Part shown: positions 26,358 through 34,747 of the stretch, piece after piece
Position numbering within the stretch: position 1 is the stretch's first letter
Layout: each line of letters starts with the position of its first letter
Assembly: GCA_964418645.1 (NCBI GenBank)
Contig: CAYQME010000023.1
Coordinates: 1 to 35,525, forward strand
Direction of reading: 5' to 3'
Source of the DNA: JAADHG01 sp964418645
GTDB lineage: Bacteria; Bacteroidota; Bacteroidia; Flavobacteriales; Flavobacteriaceae
DNA: 35,525 bases
The notes under the pieces: generated by a model
What the model saw: the letters and a program-made list of their open reading frames with translations, nothing else
What the model was told of the DNA's origin: nothing
Database searches by the model: none
Position numbers and translations under genes: made by a program

Positions 26358-27644
26358 TTATCTTTTCTTTAAGTTTACAAAAGTTCTATGCGCTTCACCT
26401 ACATAGAGTTGGCGTGGACGACCTATTGGTTCTTTATTTAAGCGCATTTCACGCCACTGTGCAATCCAACCAGGTAAACGTCCTAAAGCAAACATTACCG
26501 TAAACATTTCGGTAGGAATTCCCATAGCTCTATAAATAATACCAGAATAAAAATCGACATTTGGATATAATTTACGTTTCACAAAGTAGTCATCATTTAA
26601 GGCTTCATGCTCTAAACCTTTGGCGATGTCTAGTATTGAATCTTCAATACCTAAATCTTCTAAAACTTTATCGGCTGATACTTTAATTATTTTTGCTCTA
26701 GGATCAAAATTCTTATACACACGATGACCAAATCCCATTAAACGGAAAGGGTCTTGTTTATCTTTGGCTTTTGCCATATACTTTTTAGTATCTCCTCCGT
26801 CTTCTTTTATAGCTTCTAACATTTCTAAAACGGCTTGATTTGCACCACCATGAAGTGGCCCCCAAAGTGCCGATATTCCTGCAGACAACGATGCAAACAA
26901 TCCTGCATGAGATGAGCCTACTATTCTCACTGTTGACGTAGAGCAATTTTGCTCATGGTCGGCATGTAATATCAATAACTTATCTAAAGCATCAACAACA
27001 ATTTGGTTTTGAATATATTCTTCATTTGGTTTGTGAAACATCATTTTTAAAACGTTTTCAACATAGCCCAAATTATTGTCTCCATAATCTAATGGTAATC
27101 CATGTTTTTTTCGGAGTGTCCAAGCTACCAATACAGGAAATTTACCAAGTATTTTTACCACTGAATTATACATATCTTCTTCAGAATCAACATTCACTGA
27201 AGACGGGTTAAAAGCTGTTAATGCACTTGTAAGTGATGATAAAACACCCATTGGATGTGCTGCCTTTGGAAAAGCATCAATAATCTTTCTTATATCATCA
27301 TCTACTAAAGACTGTGCTTTAATATCAGAATGAAACTTTTCCAGTTCTTCTTCGTCTGGAAGTTCACCAAATATTAACAGAAAAGCAACTTCTAAAAAAC
27401 TTGCTTTTTCGGCCAAATCTTCAATAGCGTAACCTCTATATCTTAAGATTCCTTTTTCACCATCTAAAAATGTAATTCCACTTTCACAAGAACCTGTATT
27501 TTTATACCCAGGATCAATAGTTATAACACCTCCGGTAACTGCTCTTAATGTTTTAATATCAATAGCAACTTCGTTTTCTGTTCCCGTAACTAACGGAAAT
27601 TTATGTTTTTGACCGTTAACTTCTATCGCTGCTTTATCAGACAT
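26358..27644 (-). CDS. gltA: Citrate synthase
   Basis: Condenses acetyl-CoA with oxaloacetate, first step of the TCA cycle. The 428 residues fit the long bacterial type. The three catalytic residues are visible: His265 in GPLHGGANQ, His307 in GFGHRVYKNFDPRA and Asp364 in VDFYSG. The N-terminal beta domain (VTGGVITIDPGYKNTGSCESGITFLDGEKG) is that of the type II hexameric, NADH-sensitive enzymes. It is an independent transcription unit: the eno terminator lies upstream and its own terminator downstream. A near-match to the -7 element (TATTTTCG on the minus strand, about 27677-27684) may be its promoter. Confidence 0.97.
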   Translation of the reverse strand: MSDKAAIEVNGQKHKFPLVTGTENEVAIDIKTLRAVTGGVITIDPGYKNTGSCESGITFLDGEKGILRYRGYAIEDLAEKASFLEVAFLLIFGELPDEEELEKFHSDIKAQSLVDDDIRKIIDAFPKAAHPMGVLSSLTSALTAFNPSSVNVDSEEDMYNSVVKILGKFPVLVAWTLRKKHGLPLDYGDNNLGYVENVLKMMFHKPNEEYIQNQIVVDALDKLLILHADHEQNCSTSTVRIVGSSHAGLFASLSAGISALWGPLHGGANQAVLEMLEAIKEDGGDTKKYMAKAKDKQDPFRLMGFGHRVYKNFDPRAKIIKVSADKVLEDLGIEDSILDIAKGLEHEALNDDYFVKRKLYPNVDFYSGIIYRAMGIPTEMFTVMFALGRLPGWIAQWREMRLNKEPIGRPRQLYVGEAHRTFVNLKKR

Positions 27645-27765
27645 ATTCTTTGAAATTTTTTTATGGTTTTATAGTCGAAAATAACTTCACTAAATTACGA
27701 AATATCTCACGATTTTTAAAGTTTATTTTAAAGGTTTTCTCAATTTATATTTGAAAAAATTGAAT

Positions 27766-27803
27766 AAAAAAAAACGATTAATTTGAGATATAATTAACCG
27801 TTT
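27766..27803 (-). terminator. Intrinsic terminator after eno
   Basis: Arms 27772-27783 and 27792-27803 pair (AAACG, an A/C mismatch, TTAATT) around an 8-nt loop. In the minus direction a run of nine T follows. It lies 24 nt past the eno stop. The remaining 120 nt up to gltA hold only the gltA promoter region. Confidence 0.75.
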
Positions 27804-27827
27804 GTTATTAATTTAAATAGATCCTTA

Positions 27828-29117
27828 CTATTTTATCTTAAAGGCTTTTTCTTGAGGGAAATAAGCAGTTTCTCCCAATTCTTCTTCAATACGTAACAAC
27901 TGATTGTATTTTGAGATTCTATCAGATCTTGAAGCAGAACCTGTTTTAATTTGCCCAGTATTTAAAGCAACAGCTAAATCGGCAATTGTATTATCTTCGG
28001 TTTCACCCGAACGATGAGACATTACAGAGGTATAACCAGCATTATGAGCCATATTTACAGCAGCAATAGTTTCGGTTAATGTTCCTATTTGATTAACTTT
28101 TATTAAAATAGAATTTGCTGAATTTTCCTTAATCCCTCTTTCTAACCTTTTCACATTAGTTACAAATAAATCGTCTCCAACAATTTGAACCTTATCTCCA
28201 ATAGCTTCGTTTAATAACTTCCAACCTTCCCAATCGTCTTCTGCCATACCATCTTCAATAGAGATAATAGGATATTTTTCAGTCAACTCTTTTAAATATG
28301 CAACTTGTTCTTCAGAAGATCTAACAGCTCCTTTATCGCCTTCAAATTTTGTATAATCATATTTCTCGTTCACATAAAACTCAGATGACGCAGGATCTAA
28401 AGCTATCATAACTTCTTCTCCATGTATATATCCTGCTTTCTCTACCGCTTCAGCAATAGTTTCTAAAGCATCTTCCGTTCCATTTAATGCTGGCGCAAAT
28501 CCACCTTCATCACCAACAGTAGTACTTAAACCTCTATCATGTAAAACCTTTTTTAGATTGTGAAAAATTTCTGTTCCCATCTGTAATGCGTGTGTAAAAC
28601 TTTTGGCTTTAACAGGCATAATCATAAATTCTTGAAACGCAATTGGTGCGTCACTATGTGAGCCGCCATTTATAATATTCATCATAGGAACAGGAAGTGT
28701 GTTTGCGCTTACGCCACCAATGTATCTATATAAAGGCATTCCAAGTTCGTTTGCTGCTGCTTTTGCAACAGCCAAAGACACTCCCAAAATGGCATTGGCT
28801 CCAAGCTTAGCTTTATTTGGAGTTCCATCCAATTCGCACATGAGTTGATCTATGTAATTTTGTTCGAAAATCGAAACACCTAATAGTTCATTTACAATAA
28901 TGGTATTCACATTCTCTACGGCTTTCAAAACACCTTTTCCCATATATTCATTTCCTCCATCTCTAAGCTCTACAGCTTCATGTTCTCCAGTTGACGCTCC
29001 TGAAGGTACTGCTGCTCTTCCAAAAATGCCATTTTCAGTTTCTACATCAACTTCAACTGTTGGGTTCCCTCTAGAATCAAAAATTTGCCTTGCGTGAATA
29101 TTAATTATGATACTCAT
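27828..29117 (-). CDS. eno: Enolase
   Basis: Interconverts 2-phosphoglycerate and phosphoenolpyruvate in glycolysis and gluconeogenesis. Reading from ATG 29117 gives 429 residues starting MSIIINIHARQIFDSRGNPT, the family's normal beginning. All landmarks are present: VPSGASTGEHEA, INGGSHSD, GDEGGF, the magnesium ligands in DPASSEFY, SIEDGMAEDDW and VGDDLFVTN, the catalytic Lys in LIKVNQIGTLTE, and SHRSGETED. The frame extends 10 codons further to ATG 29147, but the predicted -7 element at 29145-29152 overlaps that codon, so the shorter start is preferred. It is closed by its own terminator and separated from carA by another. Confidence 0.98.
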   Translation of the reverse strand: MSIIINIHARQIFDSRGNPTVEVDVETENGIFGRAAVPSGASTGEHEAVELRDGGNEYMGKGVLKAVENVNTIIVNELLGVSIFEQNYIDQLMCELDGTPNKAKLGANAILGVSLAVAKAAANELGMPLYRYIGGVSANTLPVPMMNIINGGSHSDAPIAFQEFMIMPVKAKSFTHALQMGTEIFHNLKKVLHDRGLSTTVGDEGGFAPALNGTEDALETIAEAVEKAGYIHGEEVMIALDPASSEFYVNEKYDYTKFEGDKGAVRSSEEQVAYLKELTEKYPIISIEDGMAEDDWEGWKLLNEAIGDKVQIVGDDLFVTNVKRLERGIKENSANSILIKVNQIGTLTETIAAVNMAHNAGYTSVMSHRSGETEDNTIADLAVALNTGQIKTGSASRSDRISKYNQLLRIEEELGETAYFPQEKAFKIK

Positions 29118-29144
29118 AAGTATTGTGATATTAAATTTAAAGCA

Positions 29145-29152
29145 CAAATTTA
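29145..29152 (-). promoter_or_regulatory. Predicted -7 element for eno
   Basis: Minus-strand TAAATTTG, a perfect TAnnTTTG match, 27 nt upstream of the ATG at 29117. It decides against the longer ORF start at 29147. Confidence 0.5.
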
Positions 29153-29227
29153 CGGTTTAATCTTGGCTTAGTTTATATATCTTATAAAGAATTACAGATA
29201 AAAATTTCTATAACGTTTTAGTAAAAC

Positions 29228-29263
29228 AAAAAAGGCAATGATTTTGCAGTTTCATTGTCTTTT
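29228..29263 (-). terminator. Intrinsic terminator after carA
   Basis: AAAAGGCAATGA (29230-29241) and TCATTGTCTTTT (29252-29263) form a 12-bp stem with one G-T wobble and a 10-nt loop, followed in the minus direction by T residues. It starts 5 nt past the carA stop. Confidence 0.85.
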
Positions 29264-29268
29264 ACATG

Positions 29269-30372
29269 TTATCTAGATTTTATGTTTTCTATAAATTGAT
29301 CGAACAAGTAAGTTGAATCATGTGGTCCTGGACTAGCTTCTGGATGAAACTGTACTGAAAAGCAATTTTTATTCTTCATAGCCAATCCTGCTACTGTGTT
29401 ATCATTTAAGTGAACATGGGTGATTTTTAAATCTTGATGCACTTCAGACTCTTCTCTATTAACAGCAAATCCATGATTTTGTGAAGTAATCTCTCCTTTA
29501 CCTGTGTCTAGGTTTTTTACAGGATGATTAATCCCACGATGACCATTATGCATTTTGTATGTTGATATCCCATTGGCAAGTGCAATTACTTGATGGCCCA
29601 AACAAATACCAAATAATGGTAAATCTCTTTTAATAATTTCTTTTGCTAAGTCTTGCGCTTCAACCAAAGGTTCTGGATCTCCTGGTCCATTAGACAAAAA
29701 ATAACCATCAGGATTCCATGCACTCATCGTTTCAAAGGATGTATTGTATGGAAATACTTTAATGTATGTATCTCGGTTTGCAAGATTAAGTAAAATATTC
29801 TTTTTTATTCCAATATCTAAAGCTGCAATTTTGTAGGTTGCGTTTTCATCGCCAAAATAGTAAGGCTTTTTTGTTGATACTTTTGAAGCCAACTCTAGAC
29901 CAACCATATTTGGTGTTTCAGCCAATTGCTGTTTTAACTTTTCAATATTGTCTACTTCAGTAGAAATAACAGCATTCATTGCGCCATGATCTCTTATATA
30001 ACTCACCAAGGCTCGAGTATCTATGTCTGAGATTGAAAACAAATTATTTTTTTCAAAAAATTCTTCTAAAGAACCATTAGCGTCTTCTCGAGAAAAATTA
30101 TAACTAAAATTTTTACAGATTAAACCCGCAATCTTAATTGAATCCGATTCTACTTCTTCATTCTTAATACCATAATTACCTATATGAGCATTTGTAGCTA
30201 CCATGAGTTGACCGTAATATGAAGGGTCTGTAAAAATCTCCTGATAGCCAGTCATTCCTGTATTAAAACAAACTTCGCCAAAAGCACTACCTTCTTTCCC
30301 TACTGCTTTGCCATAAAAAATTGTACCATCTGCTAAAAGTATTATGGCTTTTTTACGTGTTTGGTATTTCAT
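29269..30372 (-). CDS. carA: Carbamoyl-phosphate synthase small subunit
   Basis: Hydrolyses glutamine and passes ammonia to CarB to make carbamoyl phosphate for arginine and pyrimidine synthesis. The 367-residue protein has the CarA N-terminal domain (FNTGMTGYQEIFTDPSYYGQ at 36-55) and a class I glutamine amidotransferase domain with nucleophile Cys257 in FGICLGHQ and His343 and Glu345 in QFHPEASPGP. The whole catalytic triad is intact. carB is not in this window, so the two subunits are not adjacent here. The gene is a single transcription unit with a clear promoter and terminator. Confidence 0.97.
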   Translation of the reverse strand: MKYQTRKKAIILLADGTIFYGKAVGKEGSAFGEVCFNTGMTGYQEIFTDPSYYGQLMVATNAHIGNYGIKNEEVESDSIKIAGLICKNFSYNFSREDANGSLEEFFEKNNLFSISDIDTRALVSYIRDHGAMNAVISTEVDNIEKLKQQLAETPNMVGLELASKVSTKKPYYFGDENATYKIAALDIGIKKNILLNLANRDTYIKVFPYNTSFETMSAWNPDGYFLSNGPGDPEPLVEAQDLAKEIIKRDLPLFGICLGHQVIALANGISTYKMHNGHRGINHPVKNLDTGKGEITSQNHGFAVNREESEVHQDLKITHVHLNDNTVAGLAMKNKNCFSVQFHPEASPGPHDSTYLFDQFIENIKSR

Positions 30373-30418
30373 TGTGTTCTTAATTAAGAGATTCTACAAA
30401 CTATGAATCAAGGTTTCG

Positions 30419-30448
30419 CAAAAATAATTTATCCTATTGAATTACAAA
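30419..30448 (-). promoter_or_regulatory. Bacteroidota sigma-A promoter for carA
   Basis: On the minus strand TTTG (30448-30445) is followed after 18 nt by TATTTTTG (30426-30419), a match to the -33 TTTG and -7 TAnnTTTG elements with accepted spacing. The leader would be about 40 nt. This is the best complete promoter seen in the window. Confidence 0.65.
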
Positions 30449-30460
30449 CTATTTTATATA

Positions 30461-30494
30461 AAAAAAGGAGTTAATTAATTAACTCCTTTTTTTT
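30461..30494. terminator. Perfect-palindrome terminator after the paralogous gene pair
   Basis: The 20-bp sequence GGAGTTAATTAATTAACTCC (30467-30486) is a perfect palindrome flanked by A6 and T8, so it can terminate in both directions. It ends the minus-strand pair and shields carA's promoter. Confidence 0.85.
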
Positions 30495-30507
30495 CTTCTT
30501 TTTCATT

Positions 30508-31209
30508 TTAATTACTTGAACTAAAAGCTAACATCCTTTGAACATCATATGCCTTTTTATACGATAAATTATTATCTTTTGCGTATTGTTCAATTTTCTT
30601 TATTCTATCTGGGTTGTCTTCAACAAGACCTAAAACTTTCTTTTTGGATAATTTGAACGGAGATATACTTTTCCCTTTCATGATATAATATGAAGATTTC
30701 TGTACAAGCTTGCTATTCTTACGGTTAACCATGGGATTTGCTGATCCTTCGATTAATATAACCCTGTATCCTTTTAAAATGGAAAACTCATCAGACTCAT
30801 AAATCATTTCAAAAATACGATTATCATTATTGTAATAAAAATTCTTAAAAATTTTATTATTTACTACAAACTTATCAATGTTGTTAAAACTAAATGTAAA
30901 AATAGAATCTTCAGATGTTTTAGACTCAAACGTATTTCTTTCAATATTTAAATTAATATTGTTCAAAGAAAATTTTTGATTGTCGTTGGTAAAAATTCCA
31001 GCATAATTTTTCCAGCCAGAAAACAAATACACAGAACCATCAATTGCTTTTTTAGGATTAAAAAAAGTTGCAAAAGCACCATATGAACTTAACGAAGCAT
31101 TAGAGGCTCTCCCAAAGATTTCACCAGTATTTTTAGTTACATTGGCATTACTCTGAGCCATCATAACACTTATAGATAGAGTTATGATTAAGGTTAAAAA
31201 ATATTTCAT
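30508..31209 (-). CDS. Secreted protein of unknown function, paralogue of the upstream gene
   Basis: From ATG 31209 the product has 233 residues with a signal peptide (MKYFLTLIITLSISVMMAQ). The mature part is beta-rich up to about residue 150 (SVYLFSGWKNYA, KFSLNNINLNIERNTFES, FNNIDKFVVNNKIFKNFYY) and ends in a helical, lysine-rich segment with KKKVLGLVED and KIEQYAKDNNLSYKK. It aligns with the next gene along its whole length, more than half identical by eye, and shares the phrase IEGSANPMVNR. The frame is open for 13 more codons to 31248 but this would overlap the upstream gene and remove the N-terminal position of the signal peptide. No known family is recognised. Likely periplasmic. Confidence 0.8.
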   Translation of the reverse strand: MKYFLTLIITLSISVMMAQSNANVTKNTGEIFGRASNASLSSYGAFATFFNPKKAIDGSVYLFSGWKNYAGIFTNDNQKFSLNNINLNIERNTFESKTSEDSIFTFSFNNIDKFVVNNKIFKNFYYNNDNRIFEMIYESDEFSILKGYRVILIEGSANPMVNRKNSKLVQKSSYYIMKGKSISPFKLSKKKVLGLVEDNPDRIKKIEQYAKDNNLSYKKAYDVQRMLAFSSSN

Positions 31210-31225
31210 AATTATCAATATTAAA

Positions 31226-31948
31226 TTAATTTTTCGCAGTAAACTCAAGAACTTTCCTCACATCCTTTTCTTTACTATATGAAAGTCTGTTTGCTTTTAC
31301 ATATTGCTCAATTTTCTGAGCTCTTTCTAAATCTCCTTCAACTAATTTTAAGATTTTTTTCTTCTTTAGTTTTATAGGCTTTATTTCATCGTTCTGCAAG
31401 ATATAATAACGTGTCTTTTGTGCCCATTTATCAAATCTTCTATTCACCATTGGGTTTGCAGAGCCTTCAATCATTTCGACATTAAATCCTTTCATTAAAA
31501 TAAACTCATCAGCTTCATAAATTAATTCATAAACTCTATTATCATCATCATAATAGAAATTTTTAAAAACCCTATTATTAACAACAAACCTATCAATATT
31601 ATTAAAATTAAAAGTAAAAACTGAACCTCCTTCTATCTTTGATTCAAATACATTTCTCTCAATATTTAAATTAATATTTCTTAAAGAAAACTTAGAATTA
31701 TCATTGGTAATTATTATTGCATAATTGTTCCAATCCTTAAATAAATGAACTGACCCTATCGTTCTTCTCTTAGGGTTAATAAAGACCATTGTGCTTCCAA
31801 ATTTATTTGCATTGGAAATATCTAACATCTCTCTATTTCTAGCTGATGCAGCTGCGTTAACATCATTAGAAATTTGAGCAAATAATCCGATTGAAAAAAG
31901 TGTGATTGTTAAAGTTAAAATTGATTTCATTGTTAAGATTGATTTCAT
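31226..31948 (-). CDS. Secreted protein of unknown function, paralogue with duplicated start
   Basis: This gene and the one 16 nt downstream form a tandem duplicate. The 240-residue product has a signal peptide (ILTLTITLFSIGLFAQ) and the same domain plan as its partner: a beta-rich region with SVHLFKDWNNYAI, NINLNIERNVFES, FNNIDRFVVNNRVFKNFYY and IEGSANPMVNR, then a basic helical end with IKLKKKKILKLVEGD. The first 18 nt (ATG to ACA) are repeated immediately as a second 18-nt unit with 16 identical bases, so the protein begins MKSILTMKSILT and has two possible starts, 31948 and 31930. No function is recognised. Position next to rplQ may reflect only conserved gene order. Confidence 0.8.
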   Translation of the reverse strand: MKSILTMKSILTLTITLFSIGLFAQISNDVNAAASARNREMLDISNANKFGSTMVFINPKRRTIGSVHLFKDWNNYAIIITNDNSKFSLRNINLNIERNVFESKIEGGSVFTFNFNNIDRFVVNNRVFKNFYYDDDNRVYELIYEADEFILMKGFNVEMIEGSANPMVNRRFDKWAQKTRYYILQNDEIKPIKLKKKKILKLVEGDLERAQKIEQYVKANRLSYSKEKDVRKVLEFTAKN

Positions 31949-31995
31949 ATTATTTTATTAATTTTTTGATAAAAATAGTCAATTAACCAAAAAAG

Positions 31996-32025
31996 AAAGG
32001 GTAAACCTTATAAAGTTTACCCTTT
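31996..32025 (-). terminator. Intrinsic terminator at the end of the ribosomal operon
   Basis: AAAGGGTAAAC (31996-32006) and GTTTACCCTTT (32015-32025) form an 11-bp stem with an 8-nt loop; T residues follow in the minus direction. It lies 42 nt past the rplQ stop and ends the secY-rplQ transcript. Confidence 0.9.
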
Positions 32026-32067
32026 TTTTAACACATAATATAGTGCATTGTCTATTTAGTACTAAAA

Positions 32068-32544
32068 CTATTCTTCTTCGTTTGAAGCCTTATTTTCTAC
32101 AACTGGAGGAGTAGTTACTGCTTTGTTACTACCTCTTCTACTTCTTCTTGTTGTCTTTTTCTTTTCTTTTCCTGCGTTGTAAATTTCATTATAATCTACA
32201 AGTTCAATCATTGCCATATCAGCATTATCACCAAGACGATTACCAAGTTTTATAATTCTTGTATATCCTCCAGGACGATCACTAACCTTAGCAGCTACTT
32301 CTCTAAACAATTCTGTAACAGCTTCTTTTTGTCTTAATCTACTAAACACAATACGTCTGTTATGCGTTGTATCTTCCTTTGATTTAGTAATCATAGGTTC
32401 TACAAATTGTTTTAAAGCTTTTGCTTTAGCTATTGTTGTATTAATACGTTTATGTTCTATTAAAGAACAAGCCATATTAGCTAACATTGCCTTTCTGTGA
32501 GCGGTTTTTCTACCTAAATGGTTTACTTTTTTTCCGTGTCTCAT
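32068..32544 (-). CDS. rplQ: 50S ribosomal protein L17
   Basis: L17 is a primary 23S rRNA binder at the exit-tunnel side of the large subunit. The 158 residues start with the universal MRHGKKVNHLGRKTAHRKAM and contain RPGGYTRIIKLGNRLGDNADMA. The core ends near residue 125; a basic then acidic tail (KKKTTRRSRRG to NKASNEEE) makes it longer than E. coli L17 (127), as in other Flavobacteriia. Last gene of the operon, 61 nt after rpoA. Confidence 0.97.
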   Translation of the reverse strand: MRHGKKVNHLGRKTAHRKAMLANMACSLIEHKRINTTIAKAKALKQFVEPMITKSKEDTTHNRRIVFSRLRQKEAVTELFREVAAKVSDRPGGYTRIIKLGNRLGDNADMAMIELVDYNEIYNAGKEKKKTTRRSRRGSNKAVTTPPVVENKASNEEE

Positions 32545-32605
32545 TATATTTCCTTTTAATCATCATCTTGCTACAACTCAATATTGAGGAGCAAAATATG
32601 ATGTA

Positions 32606-33598
32606 TTAATCTTTATCTAATTTATATTTGCTTAAATCCATTCCGAAGTTAAGTCCTTTAACATTAACAAGCTCTTCAAGCTCTGTTAAAGATTTTTTAC
32701 CAAAGTTTCTGAATTTCATTAAATCATTTTTGTTAAACGATACTAAGTCTCCTAATGTATCTACTTCGGCTGCTTTTAAGCAGTTAAGTGCACGTACTGA
32801 AAGATCCATATCAATAAGTTTGGTTTTCAATAACTGTCTCATGTGAAGCGACTCTTCATCATAAGTTTCAGTTTGTGCTATTTCATCGGCTTCTAATGTA
32901 ATACGCTCATCAGAGAATAACATGAAGTGGTGAATTAATATTTTTGCAGCTTCAGTAAGTGCTTCTTGAGGATTTATAGAACCGTCAGTCATGATTTCGA
33001 AAACTAATTTTTCGTAATCAGTTTTTTGTTCTACACGAAAATTCTCAACGCTGTATTTAACATTCTTTATAGGTGTATAAATAGAATCTGTAAAGATGGT
33101 CCCCATTGGTGCTGTAGCCTTTTTATTTTCTTCAGCAGGGACATAACCTCTACCTTTTTCTATACTAATTTCCATATTAATACTTACTTTAGGATCAAGA
33201 TTACAGATTACTAAATCTGAGTTTAACACTTGAAAACCCGAAATAAATTTTTGGAAATCTCCAGCTGTGATTTGTTCTTGTCCTGAGATTGAAATGGATA
33301 CGGATTCATTATCAATTTCGTCTATTTGACGCTTAAAACGTATTTGTTTTAAGTTAAGTATAATTTCTGTTACATCTTCAACCACACCTGCAATTGTAGA
33401 AAACTCATGTTCTACACCTTCAATTCTAACTGATGTAATTGCAAATCCTTCCAATGAAGATAATAACACTCTTCTTAAAGCATTACCAACTGTTAATCCA
33501 TAACCAGGTTCTAAAGGTCTAAACTCGAATTTCCCTTCAAAATCTGTTGAATCAATCATGATTACTTTGTCGGGCTTTTGAAAATTTAATATTGCCAT
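32606..33598 (-). CDS. rpoA: RNA polymerase alpha subunit
   Basis: Assembles RNA polymerase and binds activators and UP elements. Residues 1 to about 230 form the dimerising N-terminal domain (FEFRPLEPGYGLTVGNALRRVLLSSLEG) and about 250-330 the C-terminal DNA-binding domain (LIDMDLSVRALNCLKAAEVDTLGDLV, FGKKSLTELEELV). The 330-residue length is standard. It lies 20 nt after rpsD and is co-transcribed with it. Confidence 0.98.
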   Translation of the reverse strand: MAILNFQKPDKVIMIDSTDFEGKFEFRPLEPGYGLTVGNALRRVLLSSLEGFAITSVRIEGVEHEFSTIAGVVEDVTEIILNLKQIRFKRQIDEIDNESVSISISGQEQITAGDFQKFISGFQVLNSDLVICNLDPKVSINMEISIEKGRGYVPAEENKKATAPMGTIFTDSIYTPIKNVKYSVENFRVEQKTDYEKLVFEIMTDGSINPQEALTEAAKILIHHFMLFSDERITLEADEIAQTETYDEESLHMRQLLKTKLIDMDLSVRALNCLKAAEVDTLGDLVSFNKNDLMKFRNFGKKSLTELEELVNVKGLNFGMDLSKYKLDKD

Positions 33599-33618
33599 AT
33601 TGCTTAATGTATCAGTTA

Positions 33619-34224
33619 TTATTTAGAATATAATTCGACGATGAATTGCTCATTAATGTTTTCAGGAATTTGAATTCTAGAAGGAACTGAAACATATGTT
33701 CCTTGTTTAGTATCGTTATTCCATGTAATCCACTCATAAACGTGACTTGAACCTGCTAATGCATTTTCAATAGTTTCTAAAGATTTAGATTTTTCTCTAA
33801 CCGCTACAACATCTCCTGCTTTTAAAGAATATGAAGGAATGTTAACGATTTGTCCGTTTACGGTAATATGTCTGTGAGAAACTAATTGTCTTGCTCCTCT
33901 TCTAGAACGAGATAATCCCATTCTAAACACTACGTTGTCTAATCTAGATTCACATAATTGTAACAACACTTCACCTGTAATTCCAGATGCAGCAGTTGCT
34001 TTTTTAAACATGTTTCTAAATTGTCGTTCTAAAATACCATAAGTGTATTTAGCTTTTTGCTTTTCCATAAGTTGGATAGCATACTCCGATTTTTTACCAC
34101 GCCTTCTATTGTTTCCGTGTTGTCCCGGAGGATAATTTCTTTTTTCAAAAGATTTGTCTTCTCCAAAAATAGCTTCTCCAAATTTACGTGCTATTTTAGT
34201 TTTAGGACCAGTATATCTTGCCAT
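33619..34224 (-). CDS. rpsD: 30S ribosomal protein S4
   Basis: S4 nucleates 30S assembly on 16S rRNA; in several bacteria it also represses its own operon. The 201 residues start MARYTGPKTKIARKFGE and contain the S4 RNA-binding domain (ESRLDNVVFRMGLSRSRRGARQLVSHRHITVNG). The N-terminal zinc-binding cysteines of some S4 proteins are absent, so this is the zinc-free form. A 129-nt spacer with a hairpin separates it from rpsK, longer than the other gaps in the operon. Confidence 0.98.
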   Translation of the reverse strand: MARYTGPKTKIARKFGEAIFGEDKSFEKRNYPPGQHGNNRRRGKKSEYAIQLMEKQKAKYTYGILERQFRNMFKKATAASGITGEVLLQLCESRLDNVVFRMGLSRSRRGARQLVSHRHITVNGQIVNIPSYSLKAGDVVAVREKSKSLETIENALAGSSHVYEWITWNNDTKQGTYVSVPSRIQIPENINEQFIVELYSK

Positions 34225-34333
34225 ATTAAAATTTGTTTTGAGAGTGATTGTGAATTAAGGTCTTATTCTTATCCTTCGACAATCGTTGATCTCTCGTTGA
34301 TACTTATTATTATTAATTTACTTCTATAAAAAG

Positions 34334-34355
34334 AAGCTGAAAACAAGTTCAGCTT
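34334..34355 (-). promoter_or_regulatory. Hairpin in the rpsK-rpsD spacer, possible attenuator
   Basis: AAGCTGAA (34334-34341) and TTCAGCTT (34348-34355) form a perfect 8-bp stem with a 6-nt loop. In the minus direction it begins in the rpsK stop codon and is followed by CTTTTTATAG, so it resembles a weak terminator between rpsK and rpsD. The rest of the spacer (34225-34333) shows no gene. Confidence 0.5.
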
Positions 34356-34737
34356 AAACTCTTCTACGTTTTGGAGGTCTACATCCATTATGTGGTGTTG
34401 GTGTTACGTCAATAATTTCTGTAACTTCAATGCCTCCATTATGAATAGATCTAATAGCAGATTCTCTACCATTACCAGGTCCTTTTACATATACTTTTAC
34501 TTTCTTTAAACCAGCTTCTTTAGCTACGCCTAAAGCATCTTCGGCTGCTAATTGTGCTGCATAAGGTGTATTTTTCTTAGATCCTCTAAATCCCAGTTTA
34601 CCCGCTGATGACCATGAAATCACATCACCTTTTTTGTTGGTAAGAGATATAATAATGTTATTAAAAGAAGCTGTAATATGTGCTTCTCCAGTAGATTCTA
34701 CTATAACTTTACGTTTTTTAGTACTTGCCTTTGCCAT
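34354..34737 (-). CDS. rpsK: 30S ribosomal protein S11
   Basis: S11 forms part of the mRNA platform of the small subunit. The 127 residues include GEAHITASFNNIIISLTNKKGDVISWSSAGKLGFRGSKK and the C-terminal TPTPHNGCRPPKRRRV, both diagnostic. It lies 10 nt after rpsM. Its stop codon overlaps the stem of the hairpin that precedes rpsD. Confidence 0.98.
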   Translation of the reverse strand: MAKASTKKRKVIVESTGEAHITASFNNIIISLTNKKGDVISWSSAGKLGFRGSKKNTPYAAQLAAEDALGVAKEAGLKKVKVYVKGPGNGRESAIRSIHNGGIEVTEIIDVTPTPHNGCRPPKRRRV

Positions 34738-34747
34738 ATTCTACTTA

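Noticed and set aside
31210..31248. Upstream start for the second paralogue, giving an overlap with the first
   Set aside because: The 13 extra residues would put a second hydrophobic stretch before the signal peptide; the ATG at 31209 gives a normal signal peptide and no overlap.
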